NCBI GenBank assembly: GCA_026418695.1
Contig: JAOAAU010000040.1
Coordinates: forward strand, 1-64,000
DNA: 64,000 nt
Source: Clostridia bacterium
Lineage (GTDB): Bacteria > Bacillota > Clostridia > Acetivibrionales > JAFADI01
Direction: 5' to 3'
The translations under genes were made by a program, and so were the position numbers. The notes under the pieces are model-generated. The model saw only the letters and a list, made by a program, of their open reading frames with translations, searched no databases and was not told the origin of the DNA. Positions 1 through 10,072 of the stretch are shown piece by piece (position 1 is the first letter of the stretch; every line of letters begins with the position of its first letter).

Positions 1-438
1 CTTTCTTACTTTGTTTGCTGTTCTTGCTATACCGATAGCTCCTTCAGCAGCAGCGAAGGATTCATGTCCTGCGAGGAAGCAGAAACACTTTGTTTCTTCT
101 TTCAAAAGCATTGCGCCGAGGTTACCGTGTCCGATACCAACTTTTCTCGAGTCAGCAACAGAACCTGGGATACAGAATGCCTGAAGTCCGATACCGATTG
201 CTTCAGCAGCTTCAGCAGCATTCTTAACGCCCTTCTTCAAAGCTACACCGCATCCTAATGTGTAAGCCCAAACAGCGTTTTCAAAAGCAATCATCTGAAC
301 ATCTCTTACAATTTTCTCTACGTCTATACCCTTGGAAGTACAAAAGTCCTTAACTTCTTCAAGGCTCTTGAATCCGTATTCTGCCATACAGGCATTGATT
401 TTATCTATTCTTCTTTCATAACCTTCGAATCTTACCAC
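1..438 (-). CDS. GGGtGRT family protein (partial; continues beyond window start)
   Basis: Minus-strand reading from GTG at 438: VRFEGYERRIDKINACMAEYGFKSLEEVKDFCTSKGIDVEKIV...GIGHGNLGAMLLKEETKCFCFLAGHESFAAAEGAIGIARTANKVRK; recognised as the family usually next to a NifU-like scaffold. Confidence 0.8.
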   Translation of the reverse strand, partial: MVRFEGYERRIDKINACMAEYGFKSLEEVKDFCTSKGIDVEKIVRDVQMIAFENAVWAYTLGCGVALKKGVKNAAEAAEAIGIGLQAFCIPGSVADSRKVGIGHGNLGAMLLKEETKCFCFLAGHESFAAAEGAIGIARTANKVRK

Positions 439-458
439 TGTAATCACCTCTCTTCTAA

Positions 459-1151
459 TTATTCATGTCTTGGATCTATTACTTTTACAGCTTCGGCAAA
501 TCTTCCGTAAGTGCCTATGTTCTTTTCATAAGCTTCCTTGGGATCTACACCCTTCTTGATCATATCCATCATCTTTCCAAGGTGTACGAATTTGTAGCCG
601 ATGACTTCATTTTCTGCATCAAGGCCAATGTTGAGGATGTAACCTTCAGCCATTTCAAGATATCTAACACCCTTTGCCTTGGTTCCGAAAATAGTGCCAA
701 CCTGTGAACGAAGTCCCTTACCAAGGTCTTCGAGTCCTGCACCGATTGGAAGTCCGCCTTCGGAGAAAGCAGATTGAGTTCTTCCGTAAACCAGCTGTTT
801 GAAGATTTCTCTCATTGCAACATTAATCGCATCACATACAAGGTCAGTATTGAGAGCTTCAAGAATTGTTTTTCCACCGAGGATTTCACCTGCCATTGCA
901 GCAGAGTGTGTCATACCGGAACATCCGAGGGTCTCTACAAGCGCCTCTTCGATGATACCATCCTTAACATTTAATGTGAGCTTGCAGCATCCCTGCTGAG
1001 GTGCACACCAGCCAATACCGTGTGACAAACCGGAAATGTCTTTGATTTCTTTCGCCTTTACCCATTTACCTTCTTCAGGAATTGGAGCTGGGCCATGATT
1101 TGGGCCTTTTTTAACGCAAATCATTTGTTCAACTTCATGTGAATAATTCAT
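459..1151 (-). CDS. NifU-like iron-sulfur cluster assembly scaffold protein
   Basis: 230-aa ORF; GCSGMTHSAAMAGEILGGKTILEAL motif; directly upstream of GGGtGRT gene. Confidence 0.8.
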   Translation of the reverse strand: MNYSHEVEQMICVKKGPNHGPAPIPEEGKWVKAKEIKDISGLSHGIGWCAPQQGCCKLTLNVKDGIIEEALVETLGCSGMTHSAAMAGEILGGKTILEALNTDLVCDAINVAMREIFKQLVYGRTQSAFSEGGLPIGAGLEDLGKGLRSQVGTIFGTKAKGVRYLEMAEGYILNIGLDAENEVIGYKFVHLGKMMDMIKKGVDPKEAYEKNIGTYGRFAEAVKVIDPRHE

Positions 1152-1324
1152 TTACCTTATCCCCCTTCACAAAATGATTCAGCCATTACTTTTATTTAAC
1201 ATTTAAATGGCGATGTCTTTAAAAAATTCAGCATTAATTATACCACATAATTCTATTTTTTTGACTAGATATGATAAATTTTTTGTTAAATTTTTTTCAA
1301 TCTTTTTTAAAATAAAAATATGAT

Positions 1325-1361
1325 CAAAAAAATGACCTCACTCTCTGATGAATGAGGTCAC
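1325..1361 (-). terminator. Rho-independent terminator
   Basis: tgacctca...tgaggtca hairpin followed on minus strand by T7. Confidence 0.8.
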
Positions 1362-1393
1362 TCCCGTTTTCATTTATCTTGAACAGGAATATC

Positions 1394-2191
1394 TTACGCT
1401 TGAATTAAAGATTTCTTTTCGTTATATACCACAATGAGCAGCTGCATGAATACAATACCCAGTACGGCTGAAATCAGACACATGGCGAGATATGCAGGAG
1501 TAAACATGTTTGCTTTCGTCATCGTCTGCGCATTCATCATACTGGAATAATTGAATACCATGTATAAAACTGATGGGAGGTACATGATAAAGGTTGAAAG
1601 CACAAGAAACCAGTATCCTTTCACAGCCGCTTTAGCACCTCTTTTCAATCCCTCCATGACTCCGATATCATCAACAAATATTGCCGGGAACCAAAGCATG
1701 ATGAAAGGTGCCACAAAAACTATGATTAACATCATGATCCCGGATGTAACAAGACCGATCATTGCACCGGCTGCTACAGCATTCGCCGGATCATTCATGG
1801 CAAACATGATGCTAAACGGAATCATGATGATCCCTATGACAATAGAGAATCCTAAGTAAAACGCAAATAGCAGCAATGCTGCCAGCAGTACTCTTACAAA
1901 GAACTTCTTGACTCCTTCTCCGAAAGCAGCTGTTGATGTTTCACCAAGAGTAACAGCATCTGCAGCCATTTTCCCGTAGCCTGCAAAGAACACAATACCT
2001 ATCACCCCCATGATCAGGGCGCCAAGCAGTATTTTACCGAGAACCGAAAACGCAGCTGCCGGATCCGGGTTAGCTCCCAGGTTATTCGCAAAGAATACAT
2101 AAGTAATCGCAAATACAACCATAAGGTAAAGCACATAAAAAACAACGACTACCGGGTTTTTCTTCAAACTTTCCAACGCCTTCGCAATCAT
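1394..2191 (-). CDS. Uncharacterised multi-pass membrane protein
   Basis: 265-aa ORF with several hydrophobic segments. Confidence 0.7.
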   Translation of the reverse strand: MIAKALESLKKNPVVVVFYVLYLMVVFAITYVFFANNLGANPDPAAAFSVLGKILLGALIMGVIGIVFFAGYGKMAADAVTLGETSTAAFGEGVKKFFVRVLLAALLLFAFYLGFSIVIGIIMIPFSIMFAMNDPANAVAAGAMIGLVTSGIMMLIIVFVAPFIMLWFPAIFVDDIGVMEGLKRGAKAAVKGYWFLVLSTFIMYLPSVLYMVFNYSSMMNAQTMTKANMFTPAYLAMCLISAVLGIVFMQLLIVVYNEKKSLIQA

Positions 2192-2306
2192 TTTGTCTCC
2201 TCCTTAATTGAAATTAGAATCAGCCATATGATATACAAAACATGACTATTATATCATATTCTTACAGGTCCAATCTTAAATATATCTTAAATTTATGAGG
2301 CAACTC

Positions 2307-3029
2307 CTAGATCCTTACCAACCGAATATTTCCCTTAGCCCCCATCTTATCGCCGATGATCACCAAAGCTCCCTCAATTCCCTCAATCCCCATTGCAAAC
2401 TCCAAGGCCTTCTCTATGTCCTCCGGTGTCTTTACAATATTTCCTGTTGCTGTTGCAACCGCGTCCGCCAGGAAAGTGTCTTTAGATAGAATCATAGCCG
2501 CATCTACCTTTCCAAAGCTTAAGGAATGACCGACAGTACCCGCAGAGGTACATATTCCCAAAGGAGTCCTATCTGCTTCAATCACAACAGCCAGCTTTTC
2601 ACTAAACGGAGAGTTTCCCGCATATACCCCTACCCTTCGGTTCATCTTGGTTTTAATAAAAATATCTCCCCCGTTTTCAACAATCACCTCGTCGGAATAA
2701 TTCAAAAGCTCCAGTCCAACCAATTCGCTGATCGCTCCCGCAACCGCCGCCATAGGACCAACACCGGCTTTTTGTGCGGCCTCACACATTTTCAGGACGA
2801 TCCCGGGTGCTCCCGGCTCAGCTTCAACAGGTTCCAAAGAGGTTAAAAACATGGGATGAAGCTGTATATACTGTTCCAACTGTTTTCTATACTTGCTGAC
2901 TGAAGCCAAAGCCGCCTCATAGAGATTAGTGTTCGCCCCAATGGTAAGATCCGTCTCAAGTACACACACATTGAAAAATTCCAGGTTTATGCCCTTAAAA
3001 AGCTTTCGATATAACCGTTCCTCGTACAT
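2307..3029 (-). CDS. UPF0280 / ApbE-like family protein
   Basis: 240-aa ORF; GVGPMAAVAGAISELVG, ENGGDIFIK, CTSAGTVGHSLSFGKVDAAMI motifs. Confidence 0.8.
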   Translation of the reverse strand: MYEERLYRKLFKGINLEFFNVCVLETDLTIGANTNLYEAALASVSKYRKQLEQYIQLHPMFLTSLEPVEAEPGAPGIVLKMCEAAQKAGVGPMAAVAGAISELVGLELLNYSDEVIVENGGDIFIKTKMNRRVGVYAGNSPFSEKLAVVIEADRTPLGICTSAGTVGHSLSFGKVDAAMILSKDTFLADAVATATGNIVKTPEDIEKALEFAMGIEGIEGALVIIGDKMGAKGNIRLVRI

Positions 3030-3331
3030 TTTTGTCCGTCCTTTATAGTTTCACTGTCTATACCTGTTATATCACAACACAGACAAAAATTTCAACAAAA
3101 CCCCGAAACTAAAGAAATATGAGGTTATAAGACTGTAATATAATCAACTCGTACTGCTTAACCCTCATCCCTAGCCCTTCTTCCCTGAATTGGAAAAGTC
3201 AGACCTTGAAGTATTAATTCATTATAAAACACACATAACAATTTTCACGGATACGAATTCTGCCCTCTTCCGTGTTCTGGAGAGGGCAGTTAAATGTGAG
3301 GGCTGAAAAATTCAATACAATAATCAATTCA

Positions 3332-4720
3332 TCAAAATTTCAATATTCCCAGTGAATTGAGGAAGACCAATAGAAGCAGCAAGGGAGAAATAAACCTTAC
3401 AAGGAAGAGGAATGACTGAACCAGCCACCCGTTATTCAGCCTACCACGGTTTGAAAGCTCACCGAAGATATCCTCCTTCTTGATGAAGTATCCAACAAAC
3501 AATACGATCAGAAGTCCTCCGACAGGCAGAAGAATATTGGATGAAATGAAGTCAAACCAGTCAAAGAACCCCCTTCCCCAGAACTGAATTCCGCCCAGCA
3601 GGCTGGATTTATCAGCTGAGAAAGTAGCTAATGTTCCAAAGAGAAGGATAATAAACGAATTGATTAATACAGAGTTTCTTCTTGAAATTCCCTTTTCCTC
3701 TGTCATATATGCTACCGGCACTTCTACCAGTGAAAGCATTGCTGTTGTCGCTGCAATGGATGTAAGAACGAAGAATGCAATCAGCAGGATGTTTCCAAAC
3801 ATCATTTTTGAAAAAACAAGCGGTATGGTCATGAAGAGCAGCCCCGGTCCCGCTCCCGGCTCCATACCAAAGGAAAACACTGCGGGGAAAATCGCAATCC
3901 CTGCCAGGATGGATACAGCGGTATCGGATAGCGCTACCTTTGCTGAAGTCGCCATCATATGGTTATCGTCTGTAAAATAGCTGGCATAGGTCATCATGGT
4001 TCCCATTCCGAGCGAGAGCTTGAAGAAGGCTAACCCAAGCGCTGTAAGAATGACAGGGGGCGTAATTTTTGCAAAATCCACTCTGAACAGGAATTCCAAT
4101 CCGGCAAAAGCTCCTGGGAGTGTAATTGCCCTGATGCCGCAGATGATGACAAGGATGAATAGTACCGGCATCAGTGTTTTGGTTACTCTTTCTATTCCTT
4201 TTTTAACGCCTGAAATCAATATCAATGACACTACCGCCATTACAATGATCTGCCAGAGCAAAGGAGGTAACGGTCCTACTACTGTACTGCCAAACTGTGC
4301 TTTTGCTGTATCTGCAGTAATCCCCGCAAAGTCACCTTTGATGGCTTTAAAAACATAGGAGTACACCCACCCGGCTACACAACTATAGAAAAACATAATC
4401 AGGTAAGCAGCAGCGACGCCCATCAAGCCGATGCCCTTCCATGGCGTACCCGGCTTTAAGGCTTCGAAGGCTCCCACTGCATTTTTTCTTGTCTTTCTCC
4501 CAATATAGAATTCTGATACCATTACCGGGATTCCCACCAGCAAGATACATAGCAAATAAACAAAAAGGAAGGCACCACCGCCGTTTTGTCCTGTCAGGTA
4601 AGGAAACTTCCATATATTCCCCAATCCAACGGCAGAACCCAGGGTGGCAAAAAACACCGCAATTCCGGAAGAGAATTTTTCCCTTTTCATATCATTGTTT
4701 TGTGCACTCATCGCTTCCAC
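3332..4720 (-). CDS. Neurotransmitter:sodium symporter family transporter
   Basis: 462 aa; FATLGSAVGLGNIWKFPYLTGQNGGGAFLFVYL signature. Confidence 0.9.
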   Translation of the reverse strand: MEAMSAQNNDMKREKFSSGIAVFFATLGSAVGLGNIWKFPYLTGQNGGGAFLFVYLLCILLVGIPVMVSEFYIGRKTRKNAVGAFEALKPGTPWKGIGLMGVAAAYLIMFFYSCVAGWVYSYVFKAIKGDFAGITADTAKAQFGSTVVGPLPPLLWQIIVMAVVSLILISGVKKGIERVTKTLMPVLFILVIICGIRAITLPGAFAGLEFLFRVDFAKITPPVILTALGLAFFKLSLGMGTMMTYASYFTDDNHMMATSAKVALSDTAVSILAGIAIFPAVFSFGMEPGAGPGLLFMTIPLVFSKMMFGNILLIAFFVLTSIAATTAMLSLVEVPVAYMTEEKGISRRNSVLINSFIILLFGTLATFSADKSSLLGGIQFWGRGFFDWFDFISSNILLPVGGLLIVLFVGYFIKKEDIFGELSNRGRLNNGWLVQSFLFLVRFISPLLLLLVFLNSLGILKF

Positions 4721-4820
4721 TCACTTCCTTCATCTGTCATAGACATTATTTTATGTATTCTTCAATCTAATAATGTATCAATACAAATTATCAATACCAT
4801 CCTGGAGTTTAATCAAAACA

Positions 4821-4867
4821 AAAAGCGGATTTTGAATTTGCTGATCCGCAAATTCAAAATCCGCTTT
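4821..4867 (-). terminator. Strong terminator hairpin
   Basis: Long perfect inverted repeat aaagcggattttgaatttgc/gcaaattcaaaatccgcttt with T-rich 3' side on minus strand. Confidence 0.85.
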
Positions 4868-4879
4868 ATTTAATATTCT

Positions 4880-6046
4880 TTAAGGCTTTGTAAACTGAAT
4901 GTTCAAATCTACGATTTCCGGGTTGTTTCCCGTCCTCATGGGTGCGCCCCAGGTTCCGAACCCGCTGGATACAACTACTTGAAGGTTTCCCTTCTTTAAA
5001 TATCCCCAATCTACTTCGTACATTCTTTGTGTAATCCATTGATTCGGAAAAAGCTGTCCCCGATGGGTATGTCCCGACAATTGAAGATCTACTCCCGACT
5101 TTTCTGCTTCCTGCAGACCAGATGGGTTGTGATCAATAAGAATTAGCGGTAACGAGGCGTCTATTCCATTCAGAACTTCACTTAAGGCTTTGCGGGGTAC
5201 TCCCAGAGCCCTCCTTGAATCCCGGTCTTCTCTTCCGGCAATATACAAACTCTCTTCCAATTTGATATACCGATCCCGAAGAACTGTAATATTGGATTTT
5301 TCCAGTTGATCCACAATACGTTCAATCTGCCCCCCGTAATACTCATGATTTCCAAGAGCGGCAAACACACCATACTTGGCCTTCAGCTTCCGAAATTCTC
5401 CAGACATGTTCTGCTGGATAAAGGGTTCAATATCTTCATCAATGATATCCCCCGCCAAAATGACAACATCGGGATTCAGGCCATTGACCGTTTCTACCAT
5501 TTGGGTCACCCTGTTTTTCTTTACTATCATCCCAAGATGCATATCCGAAATCATCACGACATGTAGTTTGTCTATTTTTTCTGCATTCTTTGGAATTACA
5601 ATATTATAAGGTTTTACTAAAGGGTGATTCGCATTATAAATTCCATAGACGACGATCCCTATAACGATCAACACAACGGCAGCTCCAAAAAAAGGAGAAT
5701 TCAATATCGCCTGAGAACGCTCCTTAGTCAGCAGTCTGGCAGCCCAACCAATAAACCGCATTAGATCGATCGCAGCCAGTATCAGAAGAAGATAAACCAT
5801 CGCACCCATCCAATAGGAACCAACCAGTGTAAAGATGGTGGTGACGGTCTTGGGAAGATGTGCTGTTGCCATCCTTCCTAAAATATAGGAAAAGGCAATC
5901 GCCATGAAAACACCCCAATATACCATCGGGTGCAGAAATGGTAAAAACGTACCGAGAGATTGCCACAACCGGAATCCAATATAGTAATTGATGAGTCCGT
6001 AGATAGAAAAAATCAGACATAGCGCCAGTATCATAAATATATTCAT
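4880..6046 (-). CDS. Membrane-anchored metallophosphoesterase
   Basis: 388 aa; N-terminal TM segments then MISDMHLG, LAGDIID, GNHEYYGG, SGHTHRGQ. Confidence 0.9.
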   Translation of the reverse strand: MNIFMILALCLIFSIYGLINYYIGFRLWQSLGTFLPFLHPMVYWGVFMAIAFSYILGRMATAHLPKTVTTIFTLVGSYWMGAMVYLLLILAAIDLMRFIGWAARLLTKERSQAILNSPFFGAAVVLIVIGIVVYGIYNANHPLVKPYNIVIPKNAEKIDKLHVVMISDMHLGMIVKKNRVTQMVETVNGLNPDVVILAGDIIDEDIEPFIQQNMSGEFRKLKAKYGVFAALGNHEYYGGQIERIVDQLEKSNITVLRDRYIKLEESLYIAGREDRDSRRALGVPRKALSEVLNGIDASLPLILIDHNPSGLQEAEKSGVDLQLSGHTHRGQLFPNQWITQRMYEVDWGYLKKGNLQVVVSSGFGTWGAPMRTGNNPEIVDLNIQFTKP

Positions 6047-6261
6047 TTTAAGACCTCAGTAAAATATTCATAGTAATTTTTTAACCCGATTCATAGTATT
6101 TCTACGTCCATATTAACAAATAACCAATTAAAGTGTACTTCAAACATGGAATTGGATCCTATATGGATTTGATTTTCTCAAATTCTCAAAATAAAAGCAA
6201 GTAATTCTATTCTCATACAATCACTTGCCCTTATATTTCAATTTTCTTTTGTGAGAAAACC

Positions 6262-6645
6262 CTAATTCTTCTTGGAAGTAAATACTCCCAGGACGATATT
6301 GACGATATCACTGATAATCTTCACATAGTTCAGCAGATTTTCAGCACCCTCACTAACAGTTGCTACGGTTTCTGCAACGGCACTCTCAACACCGCCAATG
6401 GTTTCCTCCACCTTTTCCATATTATGTTTGATACTGATCGCTACATCGTTTACATTTTTTGTAGCTTCCGGCAGCAACACCAGCGTATTATGCAGGTTTT
6501 CACTATTGGCCTCCAGAATCTTATTGGCTTTTTTAATAAACTGGGTAAAATTGTACAGCATGATAATAAGGAAAACCCCAGCTGTCACAACAAGACAAAA
6601 AATAACAAACAACAGCAAATCCTTTATTTGTATTGCACCATCCAT
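6262..6645 (-). CDS. Small membrane-anchored coiled-coil protein (DUF948-like)
   Basis: 127 aa; one N-terminal TM then heptad-like helix. Confidence 0.5.
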   Translation of the reverse strand: MDGAIQIKDLLLFVIFCLVVTAGVFLIIMLYNFTQFIKKANKILEANSENLHNTLVLLPEATKNVNDVAISIKHNMEKVEETIGGVESAVAETVATVSEGAENLLNYVKIISDIVNIVLGVFTSKKN

Positions 6646-6692
6646 AAGCTGCCCCCTTCATTCATAATTCACAGGGTTAATTCCAAACAAGC

Positions 6693-6992
6693 TTAAGCCT
6701 TGTCTTCACTCTCAGCTTCCTCACATTTATCTTCGCAGCAGCATTTTTCTTTGGATGCTTTGTATTCTTCTACTTTTTCCTTTATGGTATCAATAGATTC
6801 CTTTACATTCTCAACTGCCTGTTTCCCAGCATTTGCGATATCTTCCCTGGTTTCCTTGCCGGCTTTAGGAGCAAACAGCAATCCTAATGCTGCGCCGACA
6901 GCAGCGCCAATCCCTGTACCGATGGCCAGATTCTTTGCTGCTTTCTTTTTTTGATCCTTTTTACTTTTTGCGAGTAAATCTGCTATTTTCAT
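6693..6992 (-). CDS. YtxH-domain protein
   Basis: 99 aa; GTGIGAAVGAALGLLFAPKAGKETREDI signature. Confidence 0.85.
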   Translation of the reverse strand: MKIADLLAKSKKDQKKKAAKNLAIGTGIGAAVGAALGLLFAPKAGKETREDIANAGKQAVENVKESIDTIKEKVEEYKASKEKCCCEDKCEEAESEDKA

Positions 6993-7237
6993 TATAAATG
7001 CACCCCCGTTTTTTATCTTTCATGATTTCCAAGAAATTCTTATTATCTAATTATATTCTATTTTGTCGTTTTTTCATAGACATAATTTTACAAATCATTT
7101 TTGTCCCCATAAAAACCACCAATCTTGGAAAGTCTAAATATAATTTGATATAATAACTATCAGATGTTTCATTCATTCACCATGAAAACATTGGCATAAA
7201 ATTTCACAATAAAAACTGACAGTAAAGGATGTGTACT

Positions 7238-7759
7238 ATGAGTAAAAATCCCGAAGTTACAATCGAGATGGAAAACGGAGGTATCCTCAAAGTTGAATTA
7301 TACCCGGATATCGCTCCGAACACAGTTAATAATTTTATTTCCCTTGTGAGAAAAGGCTTCTACGACGGAATAATCTTTCACCGGGTCATCCCAGGATTCA
7401 TGATTCAGGGCGGATGTCCTGAAGGGACCGGAACAGGCGGCCCAGGTTACAGCATCAAAGGAGAATTCTCAAGCAATGGCTTTACAAACAACCTCAAGCA
7501 CGAGCGAGGCGTTATTTCAATGGCAAGAACCATGAAGCCAAACTCAGCCGGCTCCCAGTTCTTTATCATGGTGAAAAAGTCTCCCCACCTGGACGGAGAG
7601 TATGCAGGCTTTGGACGCGTAACAGAAGGCATGGAGGTAGCCGACAAAATCGTCAGTGTTAAAACAGATTATAATGATAAACCACTTGAACCGCAGAGAA
7701 TGAAAAAGGTAACCGTAGATACATTTGGAGCTGAATACCCGGAAGTACAAAAAGTCTAG
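7238..7759 (+). CDS. Peptidylprolyl isomerase (cyclophilin type)
   Basis: FHRVIPGFMIQGGCPEGTGTGGPGY...NSAGSQFFI; ATG at 7238 preceded by aaagga. Confidence 0.95.
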   Translation: MSKNPEVTIEMENGGILKVELYPDIAPNTVNNFISLVRKGFYDGIIFHRVIPGFMIQGGCPEGTGTGGPGYSIKGEFSSNGFTNNLKHERGVISMARTMKPNSAGSQFFIMVKKSPHLDGEYAGFGRVTEGMEVADKIVSVKTDYNDKPLEPQRMKKVTVDTFGAEYPEVQKV

Positions 7760-7774
7760 AAAAGGGGTTAATCT

Positions 7775-10018
7775 ATGCAGTTTGCAGAAGCCACCATGAA
7801 AAATATCAATCAGGTATTCCTGTCTGCTTATGAAGATGGCCGAAAGGCGCTATACGAGCATGAGGTTTATCAAGTCCTGCACCACATCGGATTGGAAGTA
7901 CCGAAATTCGTTTTTGCGGAAAACCCTTACGACGTTAGCAGCAAGATGTTGGAAAATTTCGGCGAAGAGATCGTGGTGAAGATTGTATCTCCCCAGATTG
8001 CCCACAAGCAGAAACTGGGAGGAGTAAAAATCATCCGGAACTATGATCCGATGTTTGTGCAATTCGTCCTGGCCAGGATGAAGGATGAAGTGCTTTCTCA
8101 TTTTGAAGAGGGTAATAAGCCTGAGATCACCGGCTTCCTGCTTGTAGAGTTTCTCCCTCACACGCAGGCTATCGGATACGAAGTACTGATTGGATTTAAA
8201 GAGGACCCTGCCTTTGGTCCTGTTCTAACTTTAAGCAAAGGTGGAGATGACGCTGAGTTTTTCGCGAAGTATTATGATGCTGCGAACCTCTTCCTTCCAC
8301 CCATGGACTACGAAGCTGCACTTAAAATGGTGAATACCCTGAATATCAGACATAAGTTTAAGCAGATCGGACATACGGAATATATGGAGTATATGGCCAA
8401 AGCCATGTCCGTCCTCAGCGGACTTGCCTACCACTATTCCTTTGTTGCTGAAAAGAAACCGGAATTCATCATCAAAGCCATTGATATCAATCCGTTTGTC
8501 ATCACCAAAGACAACCGGTTTGTAGCCATCGACGGTTTTGCTGAATTTATAAAAACTTCTGAAGAGAGCAAGTCAGTTCCTGAGGTAAATACAAATCATC
8601 TGGAAGGCTTTTTCCGTCCGAAGGGAATTGCCGTTGTCGGAGTTTCAGCGGATATGGATAAATACAGCCTTGGAAGGGAAATCGGGCGCCTGCTCCATGA
8701 CCTGAACCGTGATGATTTATATTTCATCAATGCCCGGGGCGGTGCTCTCCGCTTTGATAACAAGGAATACGTGCTCTATAAAAGTCTGGACGAGATTGAA
8801 GACAATATCGACCTGGTTGTTTACGCTGCGCCAGCCCAATATACCATTGACTTCATCAAGTCATTGAAGGCCGGTAAACCCAAGGCAGTTATTCTGATTT
8901 CCGGCATTCCAGCAAATATCAAATACTCGGAATTCGCAAAGCAGTTGGACGAGTTTATCCCCGACGGTCTAAGGATTATCGGACCGAATTGTATGGGGGT
9001 ATATTTTGCTCCGGATCAATCCGGAAAAGGATTGAACACCTTGTTCATTGAAGAAAAAAGATTGGAGCTCAAGCACTCCAGTTACAGCAACACCGTTCTC
9101 CTGACGCAAAGCGGTGCCCTGGCTGTCACAGCCATTGATAAATTGCAGAATACCCGTATTTTTAAATCCGTGGTCAGCTTCGGCAATAAGTATGATGTAA
9201 AGATCACAGATCTGATGGCCTACTTTGCGAAGGAAGACTCTATTGATCTGATTTCTCTATACATCGAGGGGTTGGATGCCGGTGAAGGAAGACAATTCTT
9301 CCAACTGGCCCGGAAGATTTCGAAGCCGATTATCGCTTATAAATCTGGTAAAACAGAAGCCGGCGCCAAAGCTGCCGCCTCTCATACCGCTTCCATGTCC
9401 GGAAGCTATGACGTATTTAAGGCAGCCTGCTTGCAGGCAGGAGTTATCCTGATTGAGAACATCGACGATCACTACAACTTCGTAAAAGTCTTCTCTCTCC
9501 TCGCCCATAAGATTCCATCCGGCAACCGGGTTGCCGGGGTTGTAAATGCCGGTTTTGAATCTACGGTAGGTGCGGATGAGCTAAAGAATCTCAGGCAGGC
9601 ACAGCTCAGTACTGAGACCATCGAAAAGTTGAATACCATCAATAAATACGGCCTTGTGGATACATCCTCCCCATTCCTGGATATCACTCCGATGGCGGAT
9701 GACAGAATGTATGCCGATTTCGTGGAAGCCGTCCTTCAAGATGAGAATGTAGATTGCGTTTTTGTAGCGATCGTTCCCCATGCTACCACGCTCAAAACAA
9801 CTCCGGATACCTGCCGGGATCAGGACAGTCTCGCCAACCTATTGGTTGAGCTTGGAAAAAAACATAACAAACCGATGGTGGTATCTGTCAATGCAGGCCG
9901 TTATTACCAGGATTTTGTGTCCATCATGGAATCCAATGGCTTACCTGTTTTCAACGATATCCGGTCCTCGATTAAATCCTTGGATACCTTTGTATCCTAC
10001 CATTTTCAATCAGAATAA
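7775..10018 (+). CDS. Acyl-CoA synthetase (NDP-forming); N-terminal ATP-grasp plus CoA-binding/ligase domains
   Basis: 747 aa; N-terminal YQVLHHIGLEVPKFVF...HKQKLGGVKII, then FFRPKGIAVVGVSAD and GPNCMGVY/LLTQSGALA. Confidence 0.85.
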   Translation: MQFAEATMKNINQVFLSAYEDGRKALYEHEVYQVLHHIGLEVPKFVFAENPYDVSSKMLENFGEEIVVKIVSPQIAHKQKLGGVKIIRNYDPMFVQFVLARMKDEVLSHFEEGNKPEITGFLLVEFLPHTQAIGYEVLIGFKEDPAFGPVLTLSKGGDDAEFFAKYYDAANLFLPPMDYEAALKMVNTLNIRHKFKQIGHTEYMEYMAKAMSVLSGLAYHYSFVAEKKPEFIIKAIDINPFVITKDNRFVAIDGFAEFIKTSEESKSVPEVNTNHLEGFFRPKGIAVVGVSADMDKYSLGREIGRLLHDLNRDDLYFINARGGALRFDNKEYVLYKSLDEIEDNIDLVVYAAPAQYTIDFIKSLKAGKPKAVILISGIPANIKYSEFAKQLDEFIPDGLRIIGPNCMGVYFAPDQSGKGLNTLFIEEKRLELKHSSYSNTVLLTQSGALAVTAIDKLQNTRIFKSVVSFGNKYDVKITDLMAYFAKEDSIDLISLYIEGLDAGEGRQFFQLARKISKPIIAYKSGKTEAGAKAAASHTASMSGSYDVFKAACLQAGVILIENIDDHYNFVKVFSLLAHKIPSGNRVAGVVNAGFESTVGADELKNLRQAQLSTETIEKLNTINKYGLVDTSSPFLDITPMADDRMYADFVEAVLQDENVDCVFVAIVPHATTLKTTPDTCRDQDSLANLLVELGKKHNKPMVVSVNAGRYYQDFVSIMESNGLPVFNDIRSSIKSLDTFVSYHFQSE

Positions 10019-10033
10019 TTCGATGAAAATCAC

Positions 10034-10067
10034 CAGGGGGCAGCTGCCGTTCGGCAGCTACCCCCTG
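10034..10067. terminator. Hairpin between convergent genes
   Basis: cagggggcagctgccgttcggcagctaccccctg. Confidence 0.6.
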
Positions 10068-10072
10068 ATTGC

